Shown in pieces: positions 1 through 12,281 of a DNA stretch of 64,000 nucleotides. The notes beneath the pieces are model-generated. The model did no database searches and was not told the DNA's origin. It saw only the letters and a program-made list of their open reading frames with translations. Origin of the DNA: Margaritispora aquatica (Eukaryota > Ascomycota > Leotiomycetes > Helotiales > Discinellaceae); the NCBI GenBank assembly GCA_007644065.1, contig VJWN01000004.1, positions 558,001 through 622,000 of the forward strand, read 5' to 3'. A program made the translations under genes and the position numbers. Position 1 is the stretch's first letter; every line of letters begins with the position of its first letter.

Positions 1-252
1 GGTGGCCCAAGATCTACTTGCTTGATGCAACATACCCCCAACTGTTGACCACGAGGGGGAGAACGTTTCCACCATCAAACATCCATAACGAAATCCTTAC
101 GCCGTAGCTTGATCTGCGTGATCTTCTTATAGATGCCCTTCAAGAATTTGCGAATCCGACCCCAGCTCTCATGAGCAAATTGAACGTAACAAATCCTAAG
201 CATGCTCTCCTTTCCCACCCACCTTTGTGATGACTTCTAAGAACCATCATTC

Positions 253-1076
253 CTAGCCACTTCTCTCCTTGACGTAGTAGTTGGTGATTGTCTTCAAAGG
301 TGAATCTTTCTTCTCCCTGAGAATTGGATGCAGTTGCTGTCGCATAGCCTTCATCACATCCAGCATGATTTCCATGCCATTGTCATGCGCAAAGCACTCA
401 CTTGTTAACTTCTCCAACACTCCTTTACTTGCAGTCCAGACCATCATATCCACCATGAGCTTTCGAAGCAAGCTATCATCCGGTGTATGCTCCCAGATAT
501 GAGAGAAAAGCTTCGTAGAAACCATACCACTTCTCTTACTGATGGATTCGATGGCATGAATGGTGTGGTTCATGAGTAAAGGCACATGCACCATATCGGC
601 GAAGATATATAGTTTGATGAGGTCAGAAACTTGTGGCCATTTGTCTTGCTCCTCATTTTCGTTCCACAGCGTTTGGAAGTAAAGCCAATGAGCGAAAAGC
701 TCGAAGACGGTGACACCTGTTTCGGGGAGCTTCATGATACCGGTGGTTGTCTCTTCAAAGCCGTTTGTGAATGCAGAACGGAAGTAGGTAGAGATATTAC
801 AAATCATATCCCTGTGAATGCCGAAGTCTTGTCTCTGTGGACCGACAAGAACATGAACGATAGCACGACCCAGTGAGCTGTTTTGTGATGAGTAATTAAA
901 TCCCCAGTTTGAGGGTAGATTTTGTATACTTACGGCCTTGGCTTCGCAATTCCTCCTTGCACTGGGGATATTTTCTTTCTGTTCGAATCACCCTCCATCG
1001 TACTAGAACTTTCGTTTGGACGGGACTTAGCAACTCGCCAGTCAAGTTTCGATATGGCCTGCTTCTTTGATGCCAT
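253..1076 (-). CDS. BTB/POZ domain protein (intact copy)
   Basis: I read two exons, complement(join(253..877,934..1076)), giving about 255 aa. The intron has a GTAAGTATAC donor and a CAG acceptor, and the frame stays open across it. The N-terminal 45 residues are basic and Ser/Pro-rich. They are followed by a BTB-type core (VHVLVG, then FGIHRD, then STYFRSAF and a MKLPETG segment) at about residues 55-130, and a helical C-terminal part. In the large fungal BTB family the domain mediates dimerisation or Cullin-3 adaptor binding, but most members have no known role. A second, damaged copy lies just upstream on the same strand, so this is a tandem duplicate. The start was chosen because it opens the only frame that joins the BTB core through a good intron. 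No other domain is visible. Confidence 0.75.
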
Positions 1077-1904
1077 ATTGTGATGTTGTCGATATGTACA
1101 ATCCAATAGCCAGTTCTCAGATATAGATTCAGAAACTGATAAGTTAGGGAATTCCGGCGTTTGCGAGAAGGAAGGTCAATTCTTGTGTAAGATTTGTTGT
1201 TGATGGTAAGCGAGAGCGAGTATATGTCAAATTGAGAAATAGCAGATTCTCAACTTCCAGATTAATTCAGAACAAGCACGAGGAAGAGATGCCCCAGATC
1301 ATCGGCCACCAACAAGCCTTTGAGTCTGTGCCAAGGCTTGTGTGAAAGCTTTGGTAGGGAGGGAAAGCTTAGGAGTCAACTAAGTGCTAATGCAAAACTG
1401 CATGCCAAATTGCTTTGCATTGAGCTTATTGAACTTCTATAGTTAGTTTAATTGATCTCTTTAATACTTGTAAGATACTCTGGAGTACAATTTACTTGAT
1501 CGTAAACATGAGATATACAACTCCAGAAGGTGAATCAAAGAAGCTCTAGAGTCGGTCTTCATTCTTCACAGCCTTGCTTTACTACCAAAACCAATGCATC
1601 TCCCCTTATCTCACGAAAATATGACAACTATCTGGTCAACTCCCTGGTCTCTATTTTTCCAGCCCTCCAGAAAATAACATCTCATTCTGAAATTCCTTTG
1701 TTAGCTCAGAGCTGAGATCGCAAGAGAGCAGACTGCTGAAAATTGATCATTGTAGCCAAGAATCTGAGCCGAAAAAATGTACTATGAAAGTTTACACTCG
1801 TGGAGAGATGGTGAGCTCATGGCTAAACCTAGTATCCGTTTCACGATACTTGCTGGCACTGGTGACACCACACTCCTGATATCCAGCCTTGGTGCTTATA
1901 AATT
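1077..1904. other. Intergenic stretch between the two BTB copies
   Basis: About 830 bases that hold the upstream region of the intact BTB gene and the tail of the damaged one. I see no gene, no tRNA and no clear repeat. The open frames here are short and have no family resemblance. Confidence 0.5.
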
Positions 1905-2665
1905 TTAGTACAATTTGCCACATTGCTTTGTTGAAATCAACCTTGACTGATTCTGGCAAATATTTCCTAGTGCTCTCAAAGTAGTCCCATCCATGTTCCC
2001 AATAAGCGAATCAACCAAGAGCTTTCGAAGAGAGCTATCGCAGCAATCATTATCCCAGACATGGGTAATGATTATATGACTGGGAATGGCCCGCTTGACA
2101 GAACTGACCGCGCTGACAACGTCATTCTTCAGACACATAATCCTAGCCATATCCTCAAATATGTAGAGGTCGACTAAATCGTCATATGATGGCATGGGAC
2201 ATAAATCTTTAGTCCTTTCCTGAAATTATCGAATTCAGCATGAACAGCGTCAACAATTCCATAAAGCAAAAAGTAAGAAATTAGTAAGAGAAAATAGTAC
2301 ACTCGAAGATCAAATCATATTTACACCCCAGACACAAAAATGATAGAGCCACCGGACAAAGACTTCAATGCCGTAACTTTAGTCTCGAGAAGCTTCATTA
2401 TGCTAGTCCTAGTTTCTTTATAGCTACCTATGAATATTGCTTTGAAGTAAGGAAAGTTCGCAGCTAGAAGATCTTTGTGAACACTAAAGTCCTTGAGTTC
2501 AGTTCCTACTAATATGTGCACGACTACCGCTCTAGGTATTCTAGCACGTTATTAGCAAACATTTAATTTCTAGAGTTACTAAACTAGGATTGAGGTGACA
2601 GATCGCAAGTTCTTATTCAGAGCACTATCATTTACCTTATTTACAGAGTGCGTTTTTCGAGCCAT
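1905..2665 (-). pseudogene. Decayed BTB/POZ paralogue
   Basis: Three pieces match the neighbouring BTB protein in order: a core with VHILVG, FSVHKD and FPYFKAIF (about 2370-2540); a segment with EVFVRWLY (about 2325-2370); and a last exon 1905..2219 with LVDLYIFEDM and SLRKLLVDS. The first two are in different frames, so about one base is missing near 2365-2375. In the original frame translation stops soon after. An intron at about 2220..2324 (GTAAAT donor, TTTCAG acceptor) joins the second and third pieces in phase. A possible first exon begins with an ATG at 2665 but cannot be joined in frame. This is a former gene copy rather than chance, because the order and spacing follow the intact copy. 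A sequencing error could explain the single shift, but not also the unjoinable 5' exon. Confidence 0.6.
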
Positions 2666-3465
2666 TTTGAAGCTGACCTTGGACCCAAGTTGAGCAGTAG
2701 TGAGTCTTAGGCAATTGACCTTCCGCCTGAAAGTTATCCAAAGTGAGAGAGAGTAGAAAAGTGTCGAGGTTATTCGGATTCAGGTATCATGGATTTTGAA
2801 GTGGTATTGATAGGGGGAATATAGTATTCGTTATTTTCTTGGAACTTTCTCGATACTGATTGACCTTGGGAGAAGCTGAGAAAGGCGACTTTCAGGATAA
2901 TCTCGATAACTAAATGATAAGGCAGATACTTGTTCTTTCTCACTCAAAGTTGTTGATAGTCATTGCTGCTTATGACGGGATCTTCCTTCCTAGGCGTAGT
3001 CCTTGAGGAATAGTTAAGTAAGCCTCATAATGCCACATAAGTAAAGATATCAAGGAAGTTGGAAGCATAAGTTCCATCATAGGATCAGTGTCATTCTAGA
3101 GTCATATGCCATGTAGCGAGATATCCATAAAGCAATAAATATATCGACTTGTGATGATGATGAAAATGGTAATGGTGATGCAAAAAGGGGAGAGAATAGA
3201 CAGGCCTGTTAGCTTCCTCAACTACGCGAGCCAATAAAAAGGCGTGACGGCCTTGCCTTCCTGGCGAGCGAGTCTGTGGTTTCAAGCTTCCTTCGCTCAG
3301 CTTAGGAGAAGAAAAGAAACATTCCCATTCACGACGCCAGTCACCTCGAAACCACACGAGTTTAATAATTCCATCTCCCCTCCATCACAGTCGGCGCAAA
3401 TATCAACCTCTGCTACATATCCTCGTCTTCAATCTCGAGAACAATACGAAGCAGTCGCAGACACT
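2666..3465. other. Intergenic region upstream of the phosphoesterase-like gene
   Basis: About 800 bases between a minus-strand BTB remnant and a plus-strand gene, so presumably the shared upstream region. There is a short CATCATCAC-like microsatellite around 3150-3185. No gene is supported. Confidence 0.45.
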
Positions 3466-5872
3466 ATGGCCGCTGTAAGTTTATTCCAATATCAGATCAG
3501 CAGCTACTCTGGAGTTGTGCAAGGCAATATTCAGCATATCTGCGCGTTCCAGCTTTCTCCTGGAGATCTGCGAGCTTGCGCTTGAGCCTCAATCTGCAAG
3601 ATGGAGCTCATAGCTAACACTTACAACCTAGCCACGCCCTCACTCTTACAACAATCAAGGTTACATGCCAAACGGAGCAGCAGCAGGACACACTGGGTTG
3701 CCACCTGGAGCCACACCCCTTCTGCCAAACAACGGCCGCGTAATTCAGACTGGAGGCGTTCGAGTTCTCTGTGTAGCAGATGTACGAGGTATGAATTAAT
3801 ATCGAGGCTGTTGATGCACTCAGCCTGACATTTAAACAGGAAACCTGAGATCCTTGAACGAGCTTGCAAGACAAGCACGCGCCGACCACATCATTCATAC
3901 TGGAGACTTTGGTTTCTATGACGGAACATCACTGGATCGAATTGCAGAAAAGTAAGCACGAGCATACACTTAGAAATAGGTAGATCACGCGCTAATAAGT
4001 TCAAGGACATTGAAGCATGTTGCTCAATACTCCCCTCTCATTTCAGAACCAGTAAAGAAGGCGATTGGAGCTCCAGGAGCGCCAGTAAAGCAACGATTCA
4101 GACCTGAGGAGCTTCCATTGTCCGAACTTCCGCAATTCCTGGATGGCACCTTTAAGCTGGATGTTCCAGTCTACACAGTATGGGGCGCATGTGAGGATGT
4201 GCGTGTTTTAGAGAAGTTCCGTTCTGGAGAGTACAAGGTCGACAAACTCCACATCATTGACGAGGCACGTTCTATGCTACTGGAAGTCGGTGGCGTGAAG
4301 TTGCGACTCCTAGGTCTAGGTGGTGCGGTGGTTATGCACAAGCTTTTTGATAATGGCGAAGGACGAACAACCATTGCTGGTGGCCAAGGCACTATGTGGA
4401 CTACCCTTCTGCAAATGGGAGAGCTTGTGGATACGGCAAATCGTGTGTACGACCCAACCGAGACACGCATTTTCATTACCCATGCATCACCGGCACGCGA
4501 AGGTATTTTGAACCAGCTATCTGTTACCCTGAAGGCCGACTTTTCGATCTCCGCAGGCTTGCATTTCCGATATGGAAGCTCGTACAACGAATTTAGTGTC
4601 AACCCAACATTGGATCACTACCGAGGAAAGCTTGCAGCCTCCAAGGCGTCATTCAACGACGTATGGGAGACTGTGAAGGGTGAGGTGGAACCAGCTATTT
4701 CCCAGAACGAGGCACAGCAAAATCTGCTTAAGAATGCCCTTGGTATAGTTGAGAAGATGCCTACCACTGCCTTGGGTGGTAACCCATTCGGTGGTCCAGT
4801 TGGTGGCGCAAACGCAGCAGGAATCGGACAAGTTGATGAGAGCGCATTTAAGAACATGTGGAACTTCAACTTGGCAGATGCTGCTTTTGGATGGCTGGTA
4901 CTTGAAGTCCAGGACGGCAGAATCGGAACAGAAATGAGAGCTCAGGGTTTCAACTTTGCCCACAGAGGTGCTAAGCAACAGCCTGGTACTGCCAACCCAC
5001 AGCAGCAACCTGCTCCTGCTCCAACTACCGGCTCAGGCACTCCAGGTTCAAGCCATGCTCTTGTGGCATCGGCCCCAACTGGTCCAGCTCGCCCAACAAG
5101 CCAGACTCCTCAGCAGCCTTACAGCCAGCCTCAGCGCCAGCAGAGCCAGCAACCACAACCACCAAGAGGGCCAGCAGTTCCTGAGATTAAACCAGAGTCG
5201 CCAGCCCCACAGATCAAGCCAGCGACTCCTCAGCCGCAAACAAATGTGGTCAACTTGCCCTCTGGTCCCTCTGACAAGAAGGAAAATGAGAAATCTGGTC
5301 CACCTGCCACAAACGGCACATCTACGAATGGCGCAGATGCTGTCTCACCTGGCTCAAAGACTCAATCATCTGAGCCTATCATTGGTCTTTTCATTATGAA
5401 TGTAACATCTGACGAGGCTGTTAGAGAACTCTTCTCGAATGATGACAAGGAAAAGATCACTAAGATTGAGAAGTGGGGCCAGTCTAACAAGGTCGCCCAT
5501 TTCAAGAGTTTGGAGGAGAGAGATGCGGTCCTCCAACGTCTACCTGAAGATGTTAAGTCAAGAGCTGGCGAAGACAGAAGCCGTCCACTCGTAAAGGTCT
5601 TTCAGGCAAGAGATACCAAACCATTCTCAGGTACTCGTGGTGGAGCCGGCAACTGGGGAAGCAGCAGGGGCGGTAACAACTCAAGCAACCCACAGGGTGG
5701 CTATAGAAGTGGAGGTGCAAGTGATAGCGAGGGTGGCCGTGGCGGACGAGGAGGTCGTGGAGCACCGAGAGGCAGCCGAGGAGGTGAGCGCGGACGAGGT
5801 CGCGGACGAGGATTCAAGAACGACTCGCCAGCATCATCAAACGCAACACCTGCCACTGGTGGCGAAGCCTGA
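3466..5872 (+). CDS. Degenerate calcineurin-like phosphoesterase (DUF2433-like) with RGG-box tail
   Basis: Four exons, join(3466..3474,3632..3788,3840..3951,4006..5872), about 714 aa; exon 1 encodes only Met-Ala-Ala. The N-terminal 300 residues follow the order of a metallophosphoesterase fold: a strand ending ADVRGN, then HTGDFGFYDG, VWGACEDV, and ITHASPAREG. Several usual metal ligands are changed (DxH becomes DVR, GNHE becomes GACED), so catalysis is doubtful. A Pro/Gln/Ser-rich linker follows. After it comes an RRM-like segment (about 540-610) beginning IGLFIMNVTSDEAV, and then an Arg/Gly-rich tail typical of RNA-binding proteins. I believe fungal proteins of this kind are grouped as DUF2433, but I could not check. 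An RNA-linked role is inferred from the tail. The gene converges on COQ5. Confidence 0.8.
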
Positions 5873-6453
5873 TCAGTTCCAAGTCTTATGATTCGATAAT
5901 TCCCTTGCAGTTTACACCAAAAGTCATACTTCTCGTACATCTTCTTAATAGGCGCCACTATGACATCGACGGCCGATTATATCAAATTCGGCTTTCTTTT
6001 ACAATAGGTATCTTTGCGATCTGGGATGGGTTTTGGTGGAGTTAAAATCAGCCTATGCTTTTTCTACACTGGGAAGGCGATGATGGCTACTTTTTCACTC
6101 TTGTACTCTAAGCACCCGAATATTGCATCTTATGGATTGCCTCAAATAGCGTTGCGTGTATTTTACAGCCAAGGTAGTGGAGATCTTCAAGAAGGATCGA
6201 TTGCTGCTATTGGCGGATGAAATGATTAGCAAGATAGAAAATGTTACATGAATTGTAACTTCTTAATTTGTTGAGTGTGAATGATGTTTTTGATGTTTGG
6301 AATTGGGTTATTCAGATGTGAGCGAGTCTTTGCTTTCTGGTTAATCACTTCAGTCGTGGCTTGTACCGCGCCTTGCTAATATACATCTATGATCTTAATA
6401 CAAAGGTGGTATATACATCCTACACTTACATAGCAGTCTAATTTGACCCTTCA
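5873..6453. other. Convergent 3' intergenic region
   Basis: About 580 bases between the stops of two converging genes. It is AT-rich and should hold both 3' untranslated ends. No gene or repeat is seen. Confidence 0.5.
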
Positions 6454-7554
<1,101 letters not shown>

Positions 7555-8169
7555 TGTAAGATTCTAGTGAGCGAGGGAGACTATTCGTGGTGCTGTAGTA
7601 AGTGAGGTTTTTGGACGTTGGACTCAATATTTCTTGATCTTCAGCCTCGCCGGCAAAGGCTGAGGCCGGGTCTTCAAGCGAAACCCGAACAACCGGGAAG
7701 TTTATGTTCAGATTCCGCTAAGGGCATGTTTTCGGTCATGTGATATCATCCTTCACTTTGAACAAACCCAAGTTTGAGATTCTTTCACGAATGCTACCAA
7801 ATCTAAATTCACAGATAGTATCATGACGTGTCGGTGTAGCATGGAAATATTGATTCACTTTGCCTGGTATGTACTTGATTGGTGATTTGAGAATGTTTCC
7901 AAGCCATCAGTTTCTATTCAAAAGCTACTTGGCGTAGCAAATGTTCATTTATGCACAGGATAGCACGAGTCCTCGAGAGTGGTCAGAGCTGAGACCATCC
8001 CAACCCTCTCATCGCCTCCCTATTCTTTTAATACAAGCCCCCGAAAATGCTACCAGCTGTCGCCGGCACCCAGGATCCCATCATAAAGCAGCCCAACGCG
8101 ATCCGCATGTAAGAAGGCTGAAAGTTTTTGCGTATCTACCAACATGAAACTTTTCCGTACCCAACCAAT
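7555..8169. other. Intergenic region between coq5 and the KH-protein gene
   Basis: About 615 bases holding the coq5 upstream region and the 3' end of the next minus-strand gene. No coding stretch, RNA gene or repeat is supported. Confidence 0.5.
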
Positions 8170-11100
8170 CTATTCCCAATTGGCATTTCCGTTGCGCTCT
8201 CCACCGTTAGCTTTTCCACCGGCAGTATTTTCGCCCCCCTCTTTGACAGCCTGGAGAATCATCTCACGAGCCTTTTCAATACCTTCAGCACTTCCAATAA
8301 CTTCAATCTTTTCATCCTTTGATTGATCGCGGGGAACAGTAATCTTGCATCCGGTAGCTTTGCGGATACTGTTGACCTTGCTTCCGCCTTGACCAATGAC
8401 AAATCTGTAAGTACGAGGGTCTGGGAGACCAAGATAGCCTGTGCAGTTGCTCTTGAGTGATTGCTCAATGGCGGCCTCTAAGATTGACTTCGCTTTCTCA
8501 AGATTGTCGGCATTTCCTCGAAGGATCCAGGGAATTTCGCCAGAGATCGAAGAATCGGACAGGTTTTCGACATGCCAAGAGAAGACCTCATCATCTGCCT
8601 CATCGGTAATAAGAGGCAGTGCACTGCTGTTTGACACCTTAGCCTGTTGAGTGGGCTTTGGAGGAACTTTGCTTCCAGCATGATCCACAGTGATTTGGAG
8701 GTCATTGCGCATCTTTCGGAAGAATTGTCCATTATCAGCGATAGCGTGATGTAGCTTCTTAGGCACTTGCACAGTCACACCTTCTTGGTCCTTCACAAGG
8801 TCAAGGATGTGTGCCTTTGCCTTTTCGACTGCTGCCGGTAGACCGGTGATCTTGATGCCAGTCTGCTCGCTGCCTTGTCTTGGAATGTCGATAGAAACGG
8901 AGAATTTGGATTCGAGATCCTTCTTCGTTTCGCCACCTCTGCCAATCAGAGAGCGATGCTTCTCAGTAGGCACATCGATTAACTCGGAAGTTTGACTCTC
9001 TCGCTCAGCGACAATCTTTTCCATCGCAGCGATGATCTTGTCAACCACATCAGCATTGCCTTCGATTTTGATGGTGTTGCCATCCTGCTCTGCCTTTGGG
9101 AACTGAACAGTTCTGGCAAGCTCCCGACGTTCATCTGATCCACCGGCAGAAAGGATAATTTCACGAAGAGCAGAGCCTATTTTTGTTAGTTAAACAATGC
9201 ATACGAAGGTGATGATGATTAAACATACCTCCTGTTCCAATCAGTGCCCTGTGGTGTTTCTTCTCAACATCCAAGGTCTTGGTGACGGTCTGATCAAAGA
9301 CATCTCGTTTCTCCTCAATCAGCTTCTTAGCCTGCGTCACCTGCGACTTGGTGCCCTTCAATTGAATCTCAACACGAGCGCTTGGATCGAGATCCCTGGC
9401 GTTTGGAATCTCGATTCTTGCACCACTTGTCTGGCGGATCTCATCCATTCCACTTCCTCGCTGGCCAATGAGTGACGGAATCTGGCTTGCCTGGACAGAG
9501 ATGGAAGCAGTGAAGGAGTTGTCTTTGTAATATTGGAGCAATGACAATATCTCATCTCTTGCCTCATCGGCTCCCTTCTTAGGTCCCTTGACAATGACCT
9601 CGTCAGGTTCTTGTTCACGACGTGGACCTTTGCGACCCACTTCACTGGTAGCCTCTGCACTTGAATGATCATCTTTGGCAGGTTTTGCGGAGCGTGGGAA
9701 GTGGATTTGAACCTTGTATCTTGTTTGAAGTCTGTTGATCTGTGCACCACCTGCACCAATGAGTTCCCGATGAAACTTTGGCTCAACCTTGAGTGTGTAA
9801 GTTGCCTCATCAGCCCAGTGTTTTCCTAGAGAGATGATATGGGTCTTCGCAGCATCGGCCTTTGCTTTAGGACCTTTAAGCTCAACTTTGCCCTCATTGA
9901 CGTTGATTTCAACATCGAACTTGTCGCGTAGTTCTCGAATGTTGCTTCCACCCTTGCCAATAAGTTGATTGGCATGTTGTTGAGGAAAGTCGAAGGATAA
10001 AGTGAAGCCACGCTCCTTCTCGTCCTCAATTGCCTGTTCAACGAAAACTTTCACCTTTTCAGCTAGAGCCTCTACTGCTGGAGCGGGTCCATTAAAGATG
10101 ACCGTAAGACCTTGGTTGCTGACTCGGACGGGAATTTGATCTGCAGCACGTCCTTCTTGTTCCTTCTTAATGAATCGCCTCAGCTTTTCGTGGAAACTAT
10201 GCGAATTAGTGATATTGCTTACAATCAACAGTATAAACTTACATCTTGGGAACTTCGATGCTAGTGCTTGCAATCTTGGCTTGTTTGCTAATGATGTCGA
10301 TGATATGGTTACGTGCATCGGTCAGTCCCTGCTGGAATGCCTTGATTTCTTGCGCGCTTGGTTGACCGCGTGGAATTTGATAGTCAGGTTCTAAACCACT
10401 TGGCCCTTCAAAGACCAAGAGGACTGGTGCACCAGTTTCGGAAACTGTTGGAACAACCACATGGACGCCAAAATCCTCCTTGACCTTTTGGGAAAGTGTT
10501 CGACGGACATGAGCATGGTAGAATGGGTCGACAGGAACAGTGGCCAGTCTGGATGGTGGATACGCCTGGATCATGCGAGTAATTTCACCTTGCGTTTTCA
10601 TGATGTTCATGTTGTCTCTAGAGTATATCGACCATAGAGGGGCGCTGCTGCTATCCGTTGGCGTCTCGATATGAGTGTTGTGCAGCTTCTCAATTGTTTC
10701 AATCGCTTGTCTGTCACGTAGATACTTTGTGACATTGAAAGCATGGCCTGGTGCATTCTTATGAGTCTTTGAGATATCCATGCTTGATTCACTCATAGTA
10801 CCAGCTAGTGTCATGGCATGCTCCAACGCAGCTTCGATTCTGTCTGCTGGTCCAACGACGGTGATCGTTTCTTCATCAGCATCATTTGGCAGAATTAGAG
10901 CACAACCTGTCTTAGCTAGGAAGTCTTGTGGCGAGACTCCACGATCGCCAATGATGAATTGGTGACGGCCCTTGCCCAAGGTAAGCTCTTCAAGCATCAA
11001 TTGAGCTCTCAAACGCTGAGACAGCTGCTCGATCTCAGCCTTGGCAGCTTGGACAGCGGCACGATCACCTGCAAATGTAATGTGATTGTCTCCATATGCA

Positions 11101-12281
11101 GGAATAAAGCTAGGAGCTTGACCAGCGGCAGGCTTTTGTGGAGGTGGTTGCGTAGTCCAAGTGTGATGTGGAGGAACTCTGATTTGAACTCCATGTCTTG
11201 ATTCTAACGATTCAGCTGGTCCAGTCATGAAGGGGTAAAACTCGGCAGGGATAGTTCGCAACTTCGTGGTTACGGATGCGCCTCGCTCATTAGCGATCTT
11301 TGAGATTGCCTTCCTTGCCAGCATGATTGACATCGCATTTCCCTCGACATCGATATCAATCATCTCATCATCGTCCTCTCCGGGAGGGTAAGCCGGTAGA
11401 CCATCAGTCTTTGGCATTTGGATGCGGGCACCCGTTGATTCTTGCAAGGACTTGATGGTGGCACCTCCTTTTCCAATAATGTGTGATCGGATGGAAGATG
11501 GAATAGAAATTTTGGCAGTTGTCTGTTCATTCAATCAGTGAAAATCCTACCTCGCAAAACATGTGTGTGTGTGTCATACCTTAGCTCCAATCAGTACTCC
11601 TAAGTCTCTGATGGCTTGTTGCTTGAAAGCTTCCTTCGCATTGCTCGAGTCTCGGAATTCCAGCACTCCAGCTTCTCCAGTGGTCATTGTAAGATTGGTT
11701 CTGTGCTTCTTATTGATATCCTTCAATAGTTCAGGCATAGGCTTCTTCAATTGGTTTCGTGGAAGCACCTCATTCTTTTGCATGACCAGTAATGGAGGCT
11801 GGATATTTCTTGTGAGACTCGGAGGTCCAGTTCGTGGTGTTGATGAAGCAACTGCTGGTGGTGTGTCCACACCAGACTTTGGAGTTGAAGATCCATTCGT
11901 AGATGTGCCATTCGCTCCATTGACCTTGGGCCAGCCTGGCGCATTGGTCTGTGATGGCTTTGCCCCTCCTAATCCAGGGAATAACTTCTCGGACTTGAGA
12001 TCTATTGATTGCTTTACTGGAGCAACGTTTTCCTTTTGCTTTCCGGCTGCCTTTGATGACATGGGGACAGCCCATTCTGGTGGAGTTGCAGATTCATTGT
12101 CATCTTCAAGGACGCTGGCAGAAGTTGGTTGTGGGCCATGCTTGAGATCCTCCTCATCAGGCACATCCTCAATCGTGGGGTTGTGCGCCTCGTGGTTCGA
12201 TGTAACATGCTTTTGCATCAGTCTTTGAGCTTGTGACAATCCGCCTTGGGCATTCGCATCACTCGAGTCGGTGGAAGCCAT
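8170..12281 (-). CDS. scp160: Multi-KH-domain RNA-binding protein, Scp160/vigilin homologue
   Basis: Four exons, complement(join(8170..9176,9229..10196,10243..11522,11580..12281)), about 1318 aa, similar to fungal Scp160. The introns are 57, 46 and 52 nt and all keep the frame. After an acidic, low-complexity N-terminus, many KH repeats follow. At least eight have a clear GxxG loop: IIGKGGATI, IIGDRGVS, LIGKGGSNI, LIGAGGAQI, LIGQRGSGM, LIGTGGSAL, LIGRGGETK and VIGQGGSKV. The spacing suggests further degenerate KH units. Scp160 associates with polysomes at the ER surface and influences translation and mRNA localisation; that role is known for yeast and inferred here. The first intron contains a short GT dinucleotide run. 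The ATG at 12281 is the first in the open frame. Confidence 0.93.

Noticed and set aside
1..252. A gene at the left edge
   Set aside because: Only short frames are present, and the stretch is better read as the 3' region of the BTB gene.
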